From Neocallimastix lanati (nom. inval.) (lineage: Eukaryota > Neocallimastigomycota > Neocallimastigomycetes > Neocallimastigales > Neocallimastigaceae), in the NCBI GenBank assembly GCA_016946835.1, contig JACVTC010000048.1, positions 391,001 to 455,000 on the forward strand: a DNA stretch of 64,000 nucleotides, written 5' to 3'. How positions within the stretch are numbered: position 1 is the stretch's first letter; each line of letters starts with the position of its first letter. Below are positions 34,036 through 46,265 of the stretch, piece by piece. The notes under the pieces were generated by a model. It saw only the letters and a list, made by a program, of their open reading frames with translations. It made no database searches and was not told the DNA's origin. The translations under genes were made by a program, and so were the position numbers.

Positions 34036-34651
34036 GGTCCTTTGGAAAAAATCTGTTTCTTATTTTCTTCTATAATGGCTTGTAGTTTGGGACATTGTTG
34101 TTGATAATGTCCAGGTTCCTTACAGAAGAAATAGGTTTTGACGGTAGAGTTTCTTGGTCCACGTGTAAGGTTCTCCCTTTCACTTTCATCAGAAACTTTC
34201 CTATTGTCCCTGTTTTCATAAGTATTTCTTGGTGGTGAACTACGACTCTTATTATAATTATTATTATTATTGTTGGAAACATTTCTATTAGGACTTGGTA
34301 CACGATGTAACCTCACAGCAAGTCTATCCACTTTTTCTGCAATTTCATAAGCCTTTGAAAGTGGTATATCATCAATTAAAGTTACTCTTTTCCAGGCCTC
34401 AATATTATTCTCAAGTGCATCAGCATAGTCCAAGATACTGATTTGTTTTTTGTGAGTTTTATCTAATTTTAAATATAATGTCCGATATCTTTTATTAAAA
34501 TCCCTTACTTTTTCATTTCTACCAATTTTAAGAGCACGCAATTCCCTTAATAAGGTATTCTGATCTTCCTTTGCCCCATAGAATACTTCAAGAGCGTTGA
34601 CGATCTCGACAAAAGAAGGATAACGGTTAGTTCTAACACTATCATTACTAG
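34023..34651 (-). pseudogene. gag: A gag, 3' part (disrupted by B)
   Basis: This is the C-terminal two thirds of gag, ending KGPLNQ before the stop. The zinc knuckle reads YFFCKEPGHYQQQC: the first Cys of the C-x2-C-x4-H-x4-C motif is Tyr, so zinc binding is probably lost. The 5' part is at 41671-42006. Counting the duplicated ACTAG once, the two parts total 960 nt, a multiple of three, so gag was in frame when B entered. Confidence 0.8.
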
Positions 34652-35461
34652 TGTAAAATGTTCCTTATGGAGCAGATTACAATTACGAAAAAAAAAAAAA
34701 AAAAAAAAACAACACTATCAATAACAATACTCAAATGAAATTTATTTTTTAAAAAAAATTCTTTTATTAATCACTTTATTATAAAAATTCTTTTTATTAG
34801 TTATTAACTGCAAAATAGTTAATAACAACTACATTTTCTTTAATAGAATAATTTTATATGTATTTATATTTTTTCTTAATTATATTATAATATACTATTT
34901 CTATTTATTTAAATATATATTCAATATAAAATAAACAAAAACTAATCTAAAATTAAATAAAGTTATAAAAAACTAAAACTAATTCAATAAGCTTTTTATT
35001 CAATTTGTTTTGACTCAAATTGAATAAGTTCTTATTTATTATTTATTTATTATTCTTTTATTATTAATACTATTAATTATATATTACTATTTAATTTTTA
35101 TGATTATTAAACTAAACTAAAATTAAACTAAACTAAAATTAAACTAAACTAAAATTAAACTAAACTAAAATTAAACTAAACTAAAATTAAACTAAACTAA
35201 AATTAAACTAAACTAAAATTATTAATATATTTTATTACTAAATTTTAGGTTATTTAAAAATTAATTTTATATTTTTAAATTTATATATTATATGAAATAT
35301 AAATTTATTATTAATTTTCATAAATCAATTAATTTCATAAATTAATATATTTTACATAATTTAATGCATTAGCATTATTTTGTAAACGTGAATTACATTA
35401 AATAATTTAATGTACAAAATAAATTAATTAATGTACTAAAGATATTGATCATATCTTTACA
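34652..35461 (-). repeat. 3' LTR of B
   Basis: An 810-bp LTR (plus-strand TGTAAAATGTTCC to ATATCTTTACA). It contains a 16-bp tandem array of AAACTAAACTAAAATT at about 35107-35220, seven or eight units. Confidence 0.88.
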
Positions 35462-35471
35462 ATCTCGCCCT

Positions 35472-38400
35472 TTAAGTCGAGCTCCTGCGAGAATCATTTC
35501 TTGAGGGAAGTTCTATAACAAAGGGTTGATATTTATGTCTTACAATGAAATCATTGGCATGATCATCATTCTTAATAGATTCTTGATCCTTTGTTCTTGT
35601 TTTATTTTTCTTATTTTTTCTAAAGTATTCCTGAATTAATTGTTTATCTAAAATTTGATCTTCATCTATCCAAGAGTCTTCATTTGATCCTTTCCAAGAG
35701 ATAAGAAAACGATTCTTTCCTTTATAAGTTCTCATATTAATTATTTTATCTGGAATCATATCGGAATTATTTGTAGTTAAATTTATACTCTTTCGTTTAT
35801 TAACATTTCTATCTTCAAATTCATTCTCATAATAAGGTTCAAGTAAAGAAACATGAAAAATTGGATGACAATGCATATTATTAGGTAGTTTAAGTTTGTA
35901 CGCTAAGGGACTAACTTTTTCAATTATTTCAAAAGGACCTATCAATTGATCGGCTAGTTTTCTTTTAACATTCTTAGTAGTAGATCCTTTAAGTAACCAA
36001 ACTTTTTTACCGACTTCGAAATTAGGGGAAGGAAGTCTTTTCAAATCGGCGTATTTTTTATAAGTTTTCTTAGCTTCTTCTAAGTTTCTTTTTAAAAATT
36101 CAATATTTTTATTAATATCTAATATTCTTTTTTCTGCTCTACTTGGTCTTTCTGAGGATGGAATCTCAGGACTAAATTTAGGATTAAAACCATAGTTTGC
36201 GAAGAATGGTGATTGATTTATAGATTGATGTAAAGTATTATTGTAAGCGAATTCAGCGAAAGGTAGTAAATCGACCCAATTATTTTGCCTTTCATTTATG
36301 AAACAACGAAGATATTGTTCCAATATTCCGTTCACCCTCTCCGTTTGACCATCAGTCTCCGGATGGTTGGAGGTAGAAAGAGAATGAGTAATATCAAGAA
36401 GTTTACATAAGCGATTCCAAAATTCAGATGTAAATTGCGATCCTCTATCAGAAATAATAGAATCAGGGAAACCATGTAATTTAAAAATATTCGAGATAAA
36501 AGCATCAGCAGCAATTGAAGCAGTAGGAAGACAACGAAAAGGAATAAAATGAGCCATTTTAGTCAAACGATCAACAACAACCATAATTGTAGTCATATCT
36601 TTAGACTTAGGTAATTCAACGATAAAATCCATAGAAATATCAGACCAAGCTCTATTAGGAGTGGACAAGGGTGAAAGAAGTCCATATGGCTTGTGTCTAG
36701 GAATTTTTGATTTACAGCAAACTTCACAAGACTTAATAAACTTTTTAACATCAAGAGAAAAATTAGGCCACCAAAAATTGCGGCTAAGTAATTCTTGAGT
36801 CTTAGAAACACCAAAATGACCAGCAGTAGGAGAGTCATGATGGAGTTCAAGAACTCTTGTTCGAATCGATTTAGGAACATAAATCAGATTATTAAAGAGT
36901 AAAAATCCTTCTTTATCAATCATAAATTTATTAATATTTTGAATTTTAGGGTTAACAGCATTATTAATAGATAAGGATGATTTAACAGAATTATAGAATT
37001 CATCATTCTCAAGAGCATTCAAAATAGAATTAGCAAGGGTATCATTATTAATAGTAAAACAGTTAATAACACGACAAGAAGAATTAAATTCAAAATTAAA
37101 TAAATGATCACTTCTCCTAGATAGTAAATCAGGTTTACCCGATTTTTTCCCAGATCTATAGACAATATTAAAATCAAAACGAGATAAAAATTCATACCAT
37201 CTAATTTGACGTTGCGAAAGCATTTCCGGTTTTCTAGGAAATGTTAAATTTTTATGATCAGTGTAAATAGTAAAGGGATGACGAGCACCCTCTAAAAAGT
37301 GACGCCATTGCTCTAAAGCAACTTTAATAGCGAAAAGTTCCTTATCATAAATGGGGTAGTTTCTTTGAGACTTAGTCAAACTCGAAGAAATAAAGGCAAC
37401 TGGATGGAGATTGCCATCAACTTCTTGAGAAAGTACAGCTCCAACTGCAAAGTTACTAGCATCAGTTTCAACGATAAACGGTTTATTACTATCAGGATTA
37501 ATTAAAATTGGAGCAGATGTGAAAAGTTCTTTCAATTTAACAAAAGCATTCTGTTGCTCAGGTCCCCAAATAAAAGGTACATTTTTACGAGTGAGTTTAT
37601 GTATTGGTAAAGCTATTTTGGCAAAGTCTTTAATGAAAACTCTATAATAATTACAAAGTCCAATAAATGACTGAACTTCTTTGACATTAGTAGGTACAGG
37701 CCAATCTAAAATAGCTTTAATTTTTTCAGGATCAGGTTTAAGACCATCTTTAGATATGATGTAGCCCAGGAAGGAGGTTTCCGTTACATCGAATTCACAT
37801 TTTTCTAGTTTAACATATAAATTATTATCTAAAAGTTTTTTCAACACTTTTCTAACATGTTCATGATGTTCCTCTAAGTTATTTGAATAAATAAGAATAT
37901 CGTCGATATATGAGATAACAAAATCATCTAAGTAGTCACTAAGAACATCATTTATAAAATGTTGAAATGTAGCAGGTGCATTCTTTAACCCAAAAGGCAT
38001 AACAAGATATTCATAATGTCCATAACGAGTTCTAAAAGCAGTCTTATACTCGTCACCTTCTTTTATTCTTACTAAGTTATATGCAGATTTAAGATCTAAC
38101 TTAGTAAAATATTTAGCACCTTTAACTCTGTCAATTAATTCACTTATTAATGGTAAAGGATATGAATTTCTAATAGTCATTTCATTTAATTTTCTGTAAT
38201 CAATACATAATCTCAAAGTGCCATCTTTCTTTTTAACAAATAAGACAGGGGCACCAGCTGGTGATTTGGATTTTCTAATAAATCCTTTTGCTAAGTTTTC
38301 TTTAATATACTTTTTCAATTCATCCCTTTCTGCTTCTGTTAAAGGATAAATAGGACCATAGAATAGAATTGAATTATCCTTTAAATTTATTTCACAATCA

Positions 38401-40355
38401 TATTCTCTATGGGGAGGTAATTTATCACAATTCTTTTCATCAAAAACTTCAATATAATCGAGATAACAAGGAGGAATAGAAATTTTATTATCACTATCGT
38501 TAACAATATTATTATTATCTAAATTCTGAATAATCAGACAGTTACACAAATTGTCTAACACACAATTTTGATAAGAAAAAAAATAGTTTGTTGGTTCGGC
38601 GACCAATTTACTTTCTTTATTTAAAATTTCATTTTTACATGATTTAATAAAATTACATGATTTTTTGATTTTATCTATTGTACTAAGTTCTCTAAAATTA
38701 CAAAAGTTAATTTTTTCTTTACTACAATCATTATCTTTAACACTAATATTAATACTATCACTATCACTATCACTATCACTATCATTAATGGTTCTAACTT
38801 TTCTTCCACGGACGTATTCAGCTTCGCTTTCTGATTCGGAATCCCAGAGGGGTTTATACTTATATGGAGTACTTGGTTCATAGGAATTTTCTTCTTCAGG
38901 TTCGATATCGATCTTACACTTCTTTGAACCTTTCTTGCTTCTATTTTTGTTTTTTCTTTTTCTTTTACCATTATTACAGTTCCTAGCGCAATAACCAGAA
39001 GGAAAGGATATTTTTCTTGAATCATGATAATTCATTGGACAATGCTTTTCAATCCAAGGAATACCTAGAATGATATCTACATCAGGAATATAAAGTGCAT
39101 AGAGTTGAATAACTTCAAAATGGTTCTTGAATCGTAAGATACACTTTTCAGTTTGTTCGTAGATGGTAGAGATACCATATCCTAGTCCAGTAACATTGAA
39201 AGATCTTTTAACTTCATTCAATTTAATTTTGTTTTTATTAACGAACGAAGGATGAATAAAATTCAAATCCGAGCCAGAGTCGATAAGAACCCTAACTGGA
39301 ACTTCTTCAATATCATTTGTTTTTATATAGAAAGTAATTATATTGTTCTTTCTTTTATTCATAGCATTTTCTTCATCAGTAATAGCTCTAATTTTTTGAG
39401 CATCATCGGATTCCTTGATCATTCTAATTCTTCTTAATTTTGCCGATGGAAGATTTTCATCTGTTTCTCTAATTTTATTCTTGTGTTTAACTCCAGAAGG
39501 TCTTTTTCTGTTAGGACAATTAAACTGTAAGTGTCCTGGTTGTTTACATAAAAAACAAAGACCTTTTTTCTTTTCTTCAGAAAAGTCTCTTTTATTTTCA
39601 ACATATAAATTTTGATTATAGTTCTGGTTGTATCTTCTATATCTATCATTTTTGATCCTAAATAAATCAACATCCATAGGATCATCACGACGACTACTAT
39701 TTCTCTGGTTGTGGTTACTGTTTTGTTGCGAATTTCTAACTCGTTGCTGATTATAATAGAATTCAACAAGATTAGTTCGCTTTGACAAATTTTCAATTTG
39801 AATTACATCGGTATACAACTTGTTAAGGGAATCTGGATTTGGGTTAACAACGGCTAATTGTTCCCTCATTTTGTAATGTAATCCTTTAAGAAACATATAA
39901 ATTTTGGCTGATTCGTTGAAGTCCGAATTTTGGCAAGTTGTTTTGAACTGGTTAATATATTCTAACACTTGCCCATATTTTTTCTGACGAATGGTATCTA
40001 ATTTACCATTAGCCACAATTGTCTCCACTTCTGGATCCCCATAATTAATTTTAAGTTCCCTCTTAAAATTATTTAAATTATCGATCAAGGGATCTTCATT
40101 ATCCCATAGATTTGAGGCCCAATTTAAAGGATCACCTCTTAAGAATGAGGTTATAAATCTAACCTTTGATCTATCGTCTGGAAAGTCATCTGGGGTATCC
40201 TCAAAGTTCATATTTACAATTGTGAGGAACCCTTTAAGTTCTTTTCTTTCACCGTTAAAAATCGGTGGCTTACTGACCTTCCGTTTTTCTTCTCGTCCAC
40301 GTTCCGCCATATCTTCAATGTGGAGGTTTCTTAGCCTAATATTAAGTTCTTCCAC
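35472..40355 (-). CDS. gag-pol: B gag-pol fusion with chromodomain
   Basis: A 1627-residue single-frame polyprotein. The gag part (1-290) carries a zinc knuckle [14 protein letters not shown] at about 270. Protease is [12 protein letters not shown] (about 358). Reverse transcriptase has [20 protein letters not shown] and [10 protein letters not shown] (about 818). RNase H has [15 protein letters not shown] (about 960) and YTDHKNLTF. Integrase has an H-H-C-C region ([19 protein letters not shown]; about 1172-1215) and a D-D-E core ([15 protein letters not shown]). The GPY/F module is [12 protein letters not shown] chromodomain follows at about 1535-1575 ([21 protein letters not shown]), which in other chromoviruses guides integration to modified histones. 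No frameshift is needed. Intact and probably translatable. A short PPT-like AAAGGGCGAGAT separates it from the 3' LTR. Confidence 0.94.
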   Translation of the reverse strand: MEELNIRLRNLHIEDMAERGREEKRKVSKPPIFNGERKELKGFLTIVNMNFEDTPDDFPDDRSKVRFITSFLRGDPLNWASNLWDNEDPLIDNLNNFKRELKINYGDPEVETIVANGKLDTIRQKKYGQVLEYINQFKTTCQNSDFNESAKIYMFLKGLHYKMREQLAVVNPNPDSLNKLYTDVIQIENLSKRTNLVEFYYNQQRVRNSQQNSNHNQRNSSRRDDPMDVDLFRIKNDRYRRYNQNYNQNLYVENKRDFSEEKKKGLCFLCKQPGHLQFNCPNRKRPSGVKHKNKIRETDENLPSAKLRRIRMIKESDDAQKIRAITDEENAMNKRKNNIITFYIKTNDIEEVPVRVLIDSGSDLNFIHPSFVNKNKIKLNEVKRSFNVTGLGYGISTIYEQTEKCILRFKNHFEVIQLYALYIPDVDIILGIPWIEKHCPMNYHDSRKISFPSGYCARNCNNGKRKRKNKNRSKKGSKKCKIDIEPEEENSYEPSTPYKYKPLWDSESESEAEYVRGRKVRTINDSDSDSDSDSINISVKDNDCSKEKINFCNFRELSTIDKIKKSCNFIKSCKNEILNKESKLVAEPTNYFFSYQNCVLDNLCNCLIIQNLDNNNIVNDSDNKISIPPCYLDYIEVFDEKNCDKLPPHREYDCEINLKDNSILFYGPIYPLTEAERDELKKYIKENLAKGFIRKSKSPAGAPVLFVKKKDGTLRLCIDYRKLNEMTIRNSYPLPLISELIDRVKGAKYFTKLDLKSAYNLVRIKEGDEYKTAFRTRYGHYEYLVMPFGLKNAPATFQHFINDVLSDYLDDFVISYIDDILIYSNNLEEHHEHVRKVLKKLLDNNLYVKLEKCEFDVTETSFLGYIISKDGLKPDPEKIKAILDWPVPTNVKEVQSFIGLCNYYRVFIKDFAKIALPIHKLTRKNVPFIWGPEQQNAFVKLKELFTSAPILINPDSNKPFIVETDASNFAVGAVLSQEVDGNLHPVAFISSSLTKSQRNYPIYDKELFAIKVALEQWRHFLEGARHPFTIYTDHKNLTFPRKPEMLSQRQIRWYEFLSRFDFNIVYRSGKKSGKPDLLSRRSDHLFNFEFNSSCRVINCFTINNDTLANSILNALENDEFYNSVKSSLSINNAVNPKIQNINKFMIDKEGFLLFNNLIYVPKSIRTRVLELHHDSPTAGHFGVSKTQELLSRNFWWPNFSLDVKKFIKSCEVCCKSKIPRHKPYGLLSPLSTPNRAWSDISMDFIVELPKSKDMTTIMVVVDRLTKMAHFIPFRCLPTASIAADAFISNIFKLHGFPDSIISDRGSQFTSEFWNRLCKLLDITHSLSTSNHPETDGQTERVNGILEQYLRCFINERQNNWVDLLPFAEFAYNNTLHQSINQSPFFANYGFNPKFSPEIPSSERPSRAEKRILDINKNIEFLKRNLEEAKKTYKKYADLKRLPSPNFEVGKKVWLLKGSTTKNVKRKLADQLIGPFEIIEKVSPLAYKLKLPNNMHCHPIFHVSLLEPYYENEFEDRNVNKRKSINLTTNNSDMIPDKIINMRTYKGKNRFLISWKGSNEDSWIDEDQILDKQLIQEYFRKNKKNKTRTKDQESIKNDDHANDFIVRHKYQPFVIELPSRNDSRRSST

Positions 40356-40856
40356 TTTGAAAAAATAAAATTAAAAGAATTCTTATATACGATTATTATT
40401 TTTATTTAAATTTACTATTATAATATTATGTAAAGTCGACTTGGCTCTAACCGCTTGAAATGGTGCCCGTCGAGTAAACAAAATTATTATAATAATAATA
40501 AGTTTAAATAAAAATAATCTCAAATATTCCAATATAATTAGTAATCACAGCGGCGACTTAATGGGTGCAATTATAATTAGTACTTCTTCAAATAGTACTT
40601 CTTCTATTATTACTTCTTGTTTCTTCTCTTAGTAATTCTTCAAATGGTAGTTTTCTAATAGGTAGTTCTCTAATTGGTAATTCTCTAACTGGTAGTTTTC
40701 TAACTGGTAGTTTTCTAACTGGTAGTTCTCTAATTGGTAGTTCTTTAACTGGTAGTTCTCTAACTGGTAGTTCTTTAACTGGTAGTTCTTTAACTGGTAG
40801 TTCTCTAATCTCGTGATCGTAACGTGCTCCACTTTTTATAACAAGGTAGTTGTTAT
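40356..40856 (-). promoter_or_regulatory. Leader of B with 15-bp repeats and self-primer site
   Basis: 40640-40806 is a tandem array of 15-mers (CTAACTGGTAGTTCT and close variants, about 11 units). The plus-strand 11-mer GTAGTTGTTAT at 40846-40856 touches the LTR. It is the reverse complement of ATAACAACTAC at 41031-41041 inside the 5' LTR, the inferred RNA start. Confidence 0.8.
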
Positions 40857-41670
40857 TGTAAAATGTTCCTTATGGAGCAGATTACAATTACGAAAAAAAA
40901 AAAAAAAAAAAAAAAAAACAACACTATCAATAACAATACTCAAATGAAATTTATTTTTTAAAAAAAATTCTTTTATTAATCACTTTATTATAAAAATTCT
41001 TTTTATTAGTTATTAACTGCAAAATAGTTAATAACAACTACATTTTCTTTAATAGAATAATTTTATATGTATTTATATTTATTCTTAATTATATTATAAT
41101 ATACTATTTCTATTTATTTAAATATATATTCAATATAAAATAAACAAAAACTAATCTAAAATTAAATAAAGTTATAAAAAACTAAAACTAATTCAATAAG
41201 CTTTTTATTCAATTTGTTTTGACTCAAATTGAATAAGTTCTTATTTATTATTTATTTATTATTCTTTTATTATTAATACTATTAATTATATATTACTATT
41301 TAATTTTTATGATTATTAAACTAAACTAAAATTAAACTAAACTAAAATTAAACTAAACTAAAATTAAACTAAACTAAAATTAAACTAAACTAAAATTAAA
41401 CTAAACTAAAATTAAACTAAACTAAAATTATTAATATATTTTATTACTAAATTTTAGGTTATTTAAAAATTAATTTTATATTTTTAAATTTATATATTAT
41501 ATGAAATATAAATTTATTATTAATTTTCATAAATCAATTAATTTCATAAATTAATATATTTTACATAATTTAATGCATTAGCATTATTTTGTAAACGTGA
41601 ATTACATTAAATAATTTAATGTACAAAATAAATTAATTAATGTACTAAAGATATTGATCATATCTTTACA
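40857..41670 (-). repeat. 5' LTR of B with promoter
   Basis: An 814-bp LTR. On the minus strand a TATAAAT (41071-41077) lies 30-36 bp upstream of the self-primer sequence at 41031-41041, so transcription should start at or near 41041. Confidence 0.85.
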
Positions 41671-42006
41671 ACTAGAACTACTTGAACTAGTAGAGCTACT
41701 GGTGCTAGATCCTGACATCTCACCAGTATCAGTGGAACCATTCAATTCTACATCTTCTTCTGCTGTAGTAGCAGGTAGTTCTAATTCTTGGATAATTTGT
41801 CTTGGTTCACCAGTAGATGTTAATAGGCAAGCAACAAAAATAGTTTTTGGATCAGTGATATTTTGTAATTGGATCCATAACTCAATTTCAGAAGCCCAAG
41901 ATTTTATATCCAAATGGTCCTTGTTTAATTTATCAACATATTTTAGTTCCTTTTTAAGATCTTTAAATGAAGGAACATTAGTAGTATCATTAGTAACTGA
42001 AGCCAT
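41671..42006 (-). pseudogene. gag: A gag, 5' part
   Basis: Starts MASVTNDTTNVPSFKDLKK at 42006 and is open to the B insertion point. KSWASEIELWIQLQNITDPK corresponds to the capsid start of the D and E gags. It is followed by a Ser/Thr-rich stretch (SGSSTSSSTSSSSS). Confidence 0.78.
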
Positions 42007-42063
42007 ATTTCTTGAGTAGAAATTATACAGTAATATAGGTAAAATATTCAAAATAAAATAATA

Positions 42064-42103
<40 letters not shown>

Positions 42104-42631
42104 GTGTGTGAGTATGTTATAGATATATATAATATAGTATTAGAATTTATAAGTTTACAAACACTTCAGAGATTAGAAAAAAAAAATTGGTAAGTTTACA
42201 AACACTTCAGAGATTAAAAAAAATAAGTAAAAATTTTTTTTTTTTTTTTTTTTTTTTTGTTTTGTTTTATTTTGATATCCAAGATTAAAATATTTTATAA
42301 TTATTGTTTATTAAATTATATCTTTATAGTTATTTATATGAGGTTCGAAATACACTTCGACCACCTACAAGAAATATATTTTTAGGTTCGAATAACACTC
42401 GACCACCTAAGGAAATTTTATATTATTGGTTCGAATACCTTTCGATCACCAATAGAAGATATAATTATATTAAGGTTATAAGCTCGAATGACACTTCGAC
42501 CACTTATAATGATAATTATTTGGTTCAAGATACACCTCGACAACCAAATCAAACAGGTAGTAAAAAAAAAATATAGTAGTCTTTCTTCTTTGGCTCAATT
42601 TCACTTAACCACAGAGTAAGAACAGTAAACA

Positions 42632-42678
<47 letters not shown>

Positions 42679-43552
42679 GAATTCAGTACACTAGAATTTC
42701 TTATATGTAGCACGGAATAAATTAATTGCTAAATTAAAAAAAATTAATATGGAAAATTTATAAATATTTCTTATATATATATTATTAGCTTTATATTATT
42801 TTCGGATCCGCAGATTCTTTACAGGGCCGTTCGACCTCCACTATTGAACCGTCAGAATAGTGAATATAACAGAGTAGTGTGTGCCTGTACGAGCACGGGA
42901 CCTTACCACTTTTTCTATTCTGTTATCACTTGTATCACTAAACCTTATTCAATAATGCTCTACTACCTCCCTATGTGTAAAGCAATCCTTCTCCTATTCT
43001 CTAATATAAACGTCTAATTTTTATATCTATATATATCAACAGTCTTGGTATCAATATATAGATACTATATATATGTATATATTTATAAATTTGAATTTAT
43101 AATTTCAATTATAATATAATTTAGTCGATAATATAAATACGAATTACTATATACACTTAATTGTAACAAAGCCTTAAGCTAAGGAGTTTTTCATCCAACA
43201 GCCGCCGATTACAATAAGTTATAAATTGTATAAAAGTATTCTTATATTAATGAATAAATGTATAATATAATTAAATTATTATTCTTACTAATTAATACTT
43301 GACAGGAATAAATATTTCAAAGTTTTATATCACACTGTTTCTCTTGCACAAACAGAAATATAACAACTTTGTTGAATGAAATTATTTATCCAACTAATAT
43401 AGTAAGGACGTAGGTGCTGCTTTAAATTATTAATATTTATTTATGTATATATTATATTTCTATATTATTGTAAAAAATTTTTTTTTTTTTTTTTTTTTTT
43501 AATTAAATAAAATTATTGTGTATGTTTTAATATTAGTTTTTAATTTTGAAAT
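42007..43552 (-). other. Long leader of element A
   Basis: About 1.5 kb between the 5' LTR and gag with no convincing coding sequence. It holds poly-T tracts (42070, 42235, 42635 and 43480), an array of five hairpins at 42341-42560 and a GC-richer structured block at 42810-42930. GTGC-CTGTACGA-GCAC and a longer ATAACAGA/TCTGTTAT pairing are visible in that block. Confidence 0.6.
42341..42560. repeat. Array of five hairpins with covarying outer stems
   Basis: Each unit has a core TCGAA-loop-TTCGA, a two-base 3' bulge (usually CC), and an outer stem of different sequence that still pairs: AGGT/ACCT, TTAGGT/ACCTAA, ATTGGT/ACCAAT, TTATAAG/CTTATAA and ATTTGGT/ACCAAAT. The pairing is kept while the sequence changes, which points to selection on structure. 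The fifth unit has one mismatch in the core stem (TCAAG/CTCGA). Confidence 0.75.
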
Positions 43553-43576
43553 CCCCGATATCTCCACCAAACTTTA
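43553..43576 (-). promoter_or_regulatory. Primer-binding site of A
   Basis: Minus-strand TGGTGGAGATATCGGGG (plus 43553-43569), 7 nt from the LTR. It shares TGGTGGAGA with D and F but then differs. Primer tRNA not identified. Confidence 0.65.
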
Positions 43577-44623
43577 TGTTATGGTTCGAGGAATTCAAAA
43601 AAAAATTATATAATATTAAAACACAAAAAAAAATTTTATTCTTTCACAATAATTTTTATTTATTTATTATATTTTTATTTTAATTTTTATTTTATTTTTA
43701 TTATTATTTTTATTTATTTATTTTATTTTTATTTTATTTTTATTATTATTTTTATTTATTTATTTTATTTTTATTTTATTTTTATTATTATTTTTATTAT
43801 TATTTTTATTTATTTTTATTTATTATATTTTTTTTTTTTTATTTTTTTTTATTATTTCTATTTTTTTTTTTTTTTCTTTTTTTTTTTCCCTCCCCTAAAA
43901 AGGGGTTCCAAGGTAGTCAATTTATATCTTTTTGAAGATATAAAAGTAGCAAAGCCTCTGGAAGTAGTTGAAGAGATGGAAAAACAATAGATTTTTAAAT
44001 CTTATTGATTATTTCCTTATTGTAATAAATAGAAATTTTATTATTTCCTAATATTCAAATTAACCAAAATAAATCTATAATATAAAAGATGCATTATAGA
44101 TAAGAATTAAACAAAAAAAAGAGAAGCAGTATTACAATAAAATTGAATACTTTAACTTAATTTTGATACTAATTTAATATGTAATCTTATATATTAATTT
44201 GAATGACATAATAGAAAATAAAATACATTTATTAATATATGAAAAATCTTTTACAATTTTAAATACAGAAAATTTTATTTTATTTATTTCTTTCATTTCA
44301 ATTATTTCTTAATTCGAAAGACAGAAATATTGATAAAGTTATTTAAGTTGTTTATATACAGGAATTATTCCTTATTTAGAAAAATAATACTAAAAGTAAT
44401 TAGTACTATGTTATTGCTAAACTCTCATAAATTTAATTTACCTTTATAAGGAATGAACATAAATTTAAATTAAATTTTATGTATAAACTTAAATTTTCAG
44501 ATCAAATAATATAGTAAAATTATTAATGTAAAGAATACATAAATTTATTAATATTTTAAAAATCACCTTGACTATATTAAAAGGTTTTTAATAAGAATCA
44601 ATTTATTACTTCATTCTTTATCA
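43577..44623 (-). repeat. 5' LTR of A
   Basis: A 1047-bp LTR, TGTTATGGTTCGAGG to CTTTATCA. After the T/A block it matches the 3' copy closely (GGGGTTCCAAGGTAGTCAAT onward). Confidence 0.85.
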
Positions 44624-44625
44624 TA

Positions 44626-45464
44626 TGTTATGGTTCGGGTTTTATTAGAATTTTATTTAATTATTTATTTTTAATATTTTTTCTGTCTACATTTTAATTA
44701 TTGAAAAACTTCACTTATTTATACTTTTTGAAAAAAAATAAATATGTAAAGCCTTTCTACATTTTATTATCATATTTAAAAAAAATATTTACTATTACTA
44801 ATTACTTAAAATTTTATATTAATTTAAATTAACTAATTCATAAGTATTTTTATTTTAATAAATTTTGTTTACATAATTTTATATTATTTTTCATATACTA
44901 AAACTAAATTATTTAATATATACGAAAAGTAACAAACAAAATTTAAAAAGATTTTACAGAAAAATAAAGTTATTTTAATCAAGAATGTTAATATAATATT
45001 CTTATATTTTATATAAAATAAATTTAAAAACTATAATATATTTAATATTTATTATTAATCAATTAAGATTTGATTTTATTTGTGGGGAATAAAAATATAA
45101 AATAATCAATTTAAAAATAAAATAAAATACTAAAAAGAATACAAGTTTAATATTGATACAATATAATAATAATATAATAATATATTTGAAAATAAAAATA
45201 AAATATTAATATTGATAATAAACACTTTAATAAAATAATAAAATTTAAGGTTAAATTATAGATATTGATATTAATAATAAAAATATAAAATTATTGATAA
45301 TATTTTAGAAACTTTTAATAAAAATATAAAAGAAATAAATATATTTAGAAAATATTTTAGTATAGAAAATATAGTAAAGTAATATTAAGTAAAGAATAAT
45401 ATAATGGATTCTAAAGTAAGTTGAAATTCTAATTAATAATTCATTATATGTTCGTTCTTTACCA
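44626..45464 (-). mobile_element. Solo LTR G (A family)
   Basis: An 839-bp unit, TGTTATGGTTCGGG to TTCTTTACCA. The left flank CATA (44622-44625) uses the last CA of A. The right CATA begins at 45465 and is completed after element C. The ends resemble A and H, so the LTR is oriented as minus strand. No coding frame. Confidence 0.7.
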
Positions 45465-45467
45465 CAT

Positions 45468-46265
45468 TGTAAGAAATTGATATAAATTTTTATAATTTAT
45501 TTCTATTTCTTATTAATTAATAATTATTTCATAATTATTATTCATTAAAAATTTATTTCATTTAAAAACAATTATACCAATTAATGTATTAATTGTTATA
45601 TGAAAAAATGTATTTAATATAACTTCTGTATTATTTCATAGAAAAAATGTATTCAATAAAATTTCTGCATTATTTTATCCTTCTCTTTTTTATCCTTTTT
45701 TCTTTTTAATTCTTTTAGTTATTAAAATCGGTTATTAAAGTTTTCCCGATTAATTATAATTGGTTTTATTTAATAACACGATGATCAATAAGTATAGATT
45801 ATTGATCAAAAATCTTTCCAGTTTTTTCTTCTAATCTTTTTCTGGAAAGAATCATTGTTAAGATTAGAAAAATCCATTTACTTTTGTAAAAAATATAAAT
45901 AGCTGTTGATTTTCGTCTTTAGAAAATCAAGAGTTATTATTTTAAGAAAAATATAATAACAATAAAAGACATTAATATTTCCATTAATATAAAATAGTTA
46001 TTTTAAAATTTGTCAAAAAAAAATAATAATAAAATATTTAATAATAAAATAAATTAATAAAGTTCTTTTAATAAAAACATATTTTATTTTATTTCTCTTT
46101 TCATTTAAGGTCTATTATATTTTCTTATAATAAACTCTAATTTTAAAGATAAGTATTAAATTCTTATTTTTATTTTAATTTTTATTTTATTTTTTAATTA
46201 ATCTTAATAGTTTAGTTAATATTAATTATAAATAATAATTTCTATAATTTATAGAAATTATTACA
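45468..46265 (+). repeat. 5' LTR of C with promoter
   Basis: TATAAATA at 45894-45901 lies about 30 bp before AAGAGTTATTAT (45929-45940), the predicted transcript start. The LTR ends GAAATTATTACA. Confidence 0.88.

Larger units (their letters stand above)
34652..41670 (-). mobile_element. Chromovirus B (Tf1/sushi-like), nested in A gag
   Basis: LTRs 34652-35461 and 40857-41670, 5-bp duplication ACTAG at 34647-34651 and 41671-41675, one intact gag-pol frame with a chromodomain, and a self-complementary primer site. The LTRs differ mainly in A-run length and one T/A change, so insertion is recent. Confidence 0.92.
28188..44623 (-). mobile_element. Ty3/gypsy element A, interrupted by B, pol degraded
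   Basis: Left LTR 28188-29804, right LTR 43577-44623. TAAT at 28184-28187 matches the right flank, which reads TA (44624-44625) and continues after G, C and F are removed, giving a 4-bp duplication. Gag is split by the nested element B. Pol has two nonsense codons and one deletion. The A site lies 13 nt upstream of tRNA-Leu. Confidence 0.85.

Noticed and set aside
35107..35220. CRISPR-like array (regular 16-bp repeats in the LTR of B)
   Set aside because: Units are contiguous with no spacers; a simple minisatellite, duplicated in the other LTR at about 41315-41430.
40629..40832. Minus-strand repeat frame (QLKNYQLEN)n in the leader of B
   Set aside because: Opens with GTG, no ATG; explained by the 15-bp tandem array.
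42304..42576. 90-codon plus-strand frame over the hairpin array
   Set aside because: The repeat units do not keep the same reading frame; the constraint is on base pairing.
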